This document shows, piece after piece, positions 21,916 through 21,988 of a DNA stretch of 21,988 nucleotides; positions within the stretch are counted from its first letter, which is position 1; each line of letters opens with the position of its first letter. Origin of the DNA: an uncultured Lachnospiraceae bacterium (GTDB lineage: Bacteria; Bacillota; Clostridia; Lachnospirales; Lachnospiraceae); assembly GCA_910583895.1 (NCBI GenBank), contig CAJTYJ010000005.1:98347-120334 (forward strand), in the 5' to 3' direction. The position numbers and the translations under genes were made by a program. The notes under the pieces were generated by a model. The model worked only from the letters and a program-made list of their open reading frames with translations. It did no database searches and was not told the DNA's origin.

Positions 21916-21988
21916 TCACGGCTCCATCCCATCGGTCTCGAACTCATCCTCGCAGACAGGACATGGCTTACGTGGCTCTCTGTACTGC
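21916..21988 (-). CDS. C-terminal end of a CxxC protein, partial
   Basis: The last 23 codons before a TGA at 21918-21916 read QYREPRKPCPVCEDEFETDG and then MEP. The CPVC pair suggests a zinc or redox site near the C-terminus. The rest is off the window, so no family can be given. It overlaps no other gene and is followed closely by the 80-residue gene. Confidence 0.45.
   Translation of the reverse strand, partial: QYREPRKPCPVCEDEFETDGMEP

Overview
The window looks like a chromosomal stretch from a Gram-positive anaerobe of the Clostridia, most likely Lachnospiraceae. The inference rests on strong AGGAGG-type ribosome binding sites, near-consensus sigma-A promoters with 17-nt spacers, and gene families typical of that group (DUF6033, DUF1848, Hol_Tox peptides, agr-like GHKL/LytTR pairs). 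No rRNA, tRNA or CRISPR array was seen.

Layout. (1) 1-2430: a triosephosphate-isomerase-like gene (minus) divergent from a LacI-family repressor gene, with a LacI-type palindrome between them. (2) 2444-3778: a DUF2130 coiled-coil protein with its own promoter, ending at a long stem-loop shared with the lacI-type gene. (3) 4288-6830: an overlapping three-gene cassette (membrane protein with acidic linker, Sel1-repeat protein, unknown protein); the third gene is cut off at a breakpoint. (4) 6831-8449: an ArsR repressor, an ArsP/DUF318 permease and the stub of a Cys-rich redox protein; the stub is cut at the same breakpoint. (5) 8800-12830: a four-gene ferric-siderophore ABC importer with the order and families of Bacillus yclNOPQ, preceded by a promoter, two matching palindromes and a terminator-like hairpin. 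(6) 12831-19153: an accessory region with decayed fragments, an AT-rich DUF1848 gene, a DUF6033 gene, an agr-like histidine kinase/response regulator pair, a gene split by an in-frame TAG and an HTH regulator. (7) 19197-21480: two small hydrophobic Hol_Tox-type toxin genes, each with a predicted convergent antisense RNA, with an IS4-family element inserted between the two antisense promoters. (8) 21610-21988: the end of an unknown minus-strand operon running off the window.

The best candidates for new biology are three. First, the mirror-image pair of toxin/antisense-RNA modules: their shared 3' hairpins pair fully only in the antisense RNA, and the first antisense RNA has a 5' end related to the toxin leader. 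Second, a duplicated upstream element of about 60 bp in front of both the response-regulator gene and the DUF6033 gene, with a constant core and a hairpin whose arms differ in a compensatory way, suggesting a common regulon. Third, the membrane/Sel1/unknown three-gene cassette. All functional statements come from reading the sequence; no database search was run.
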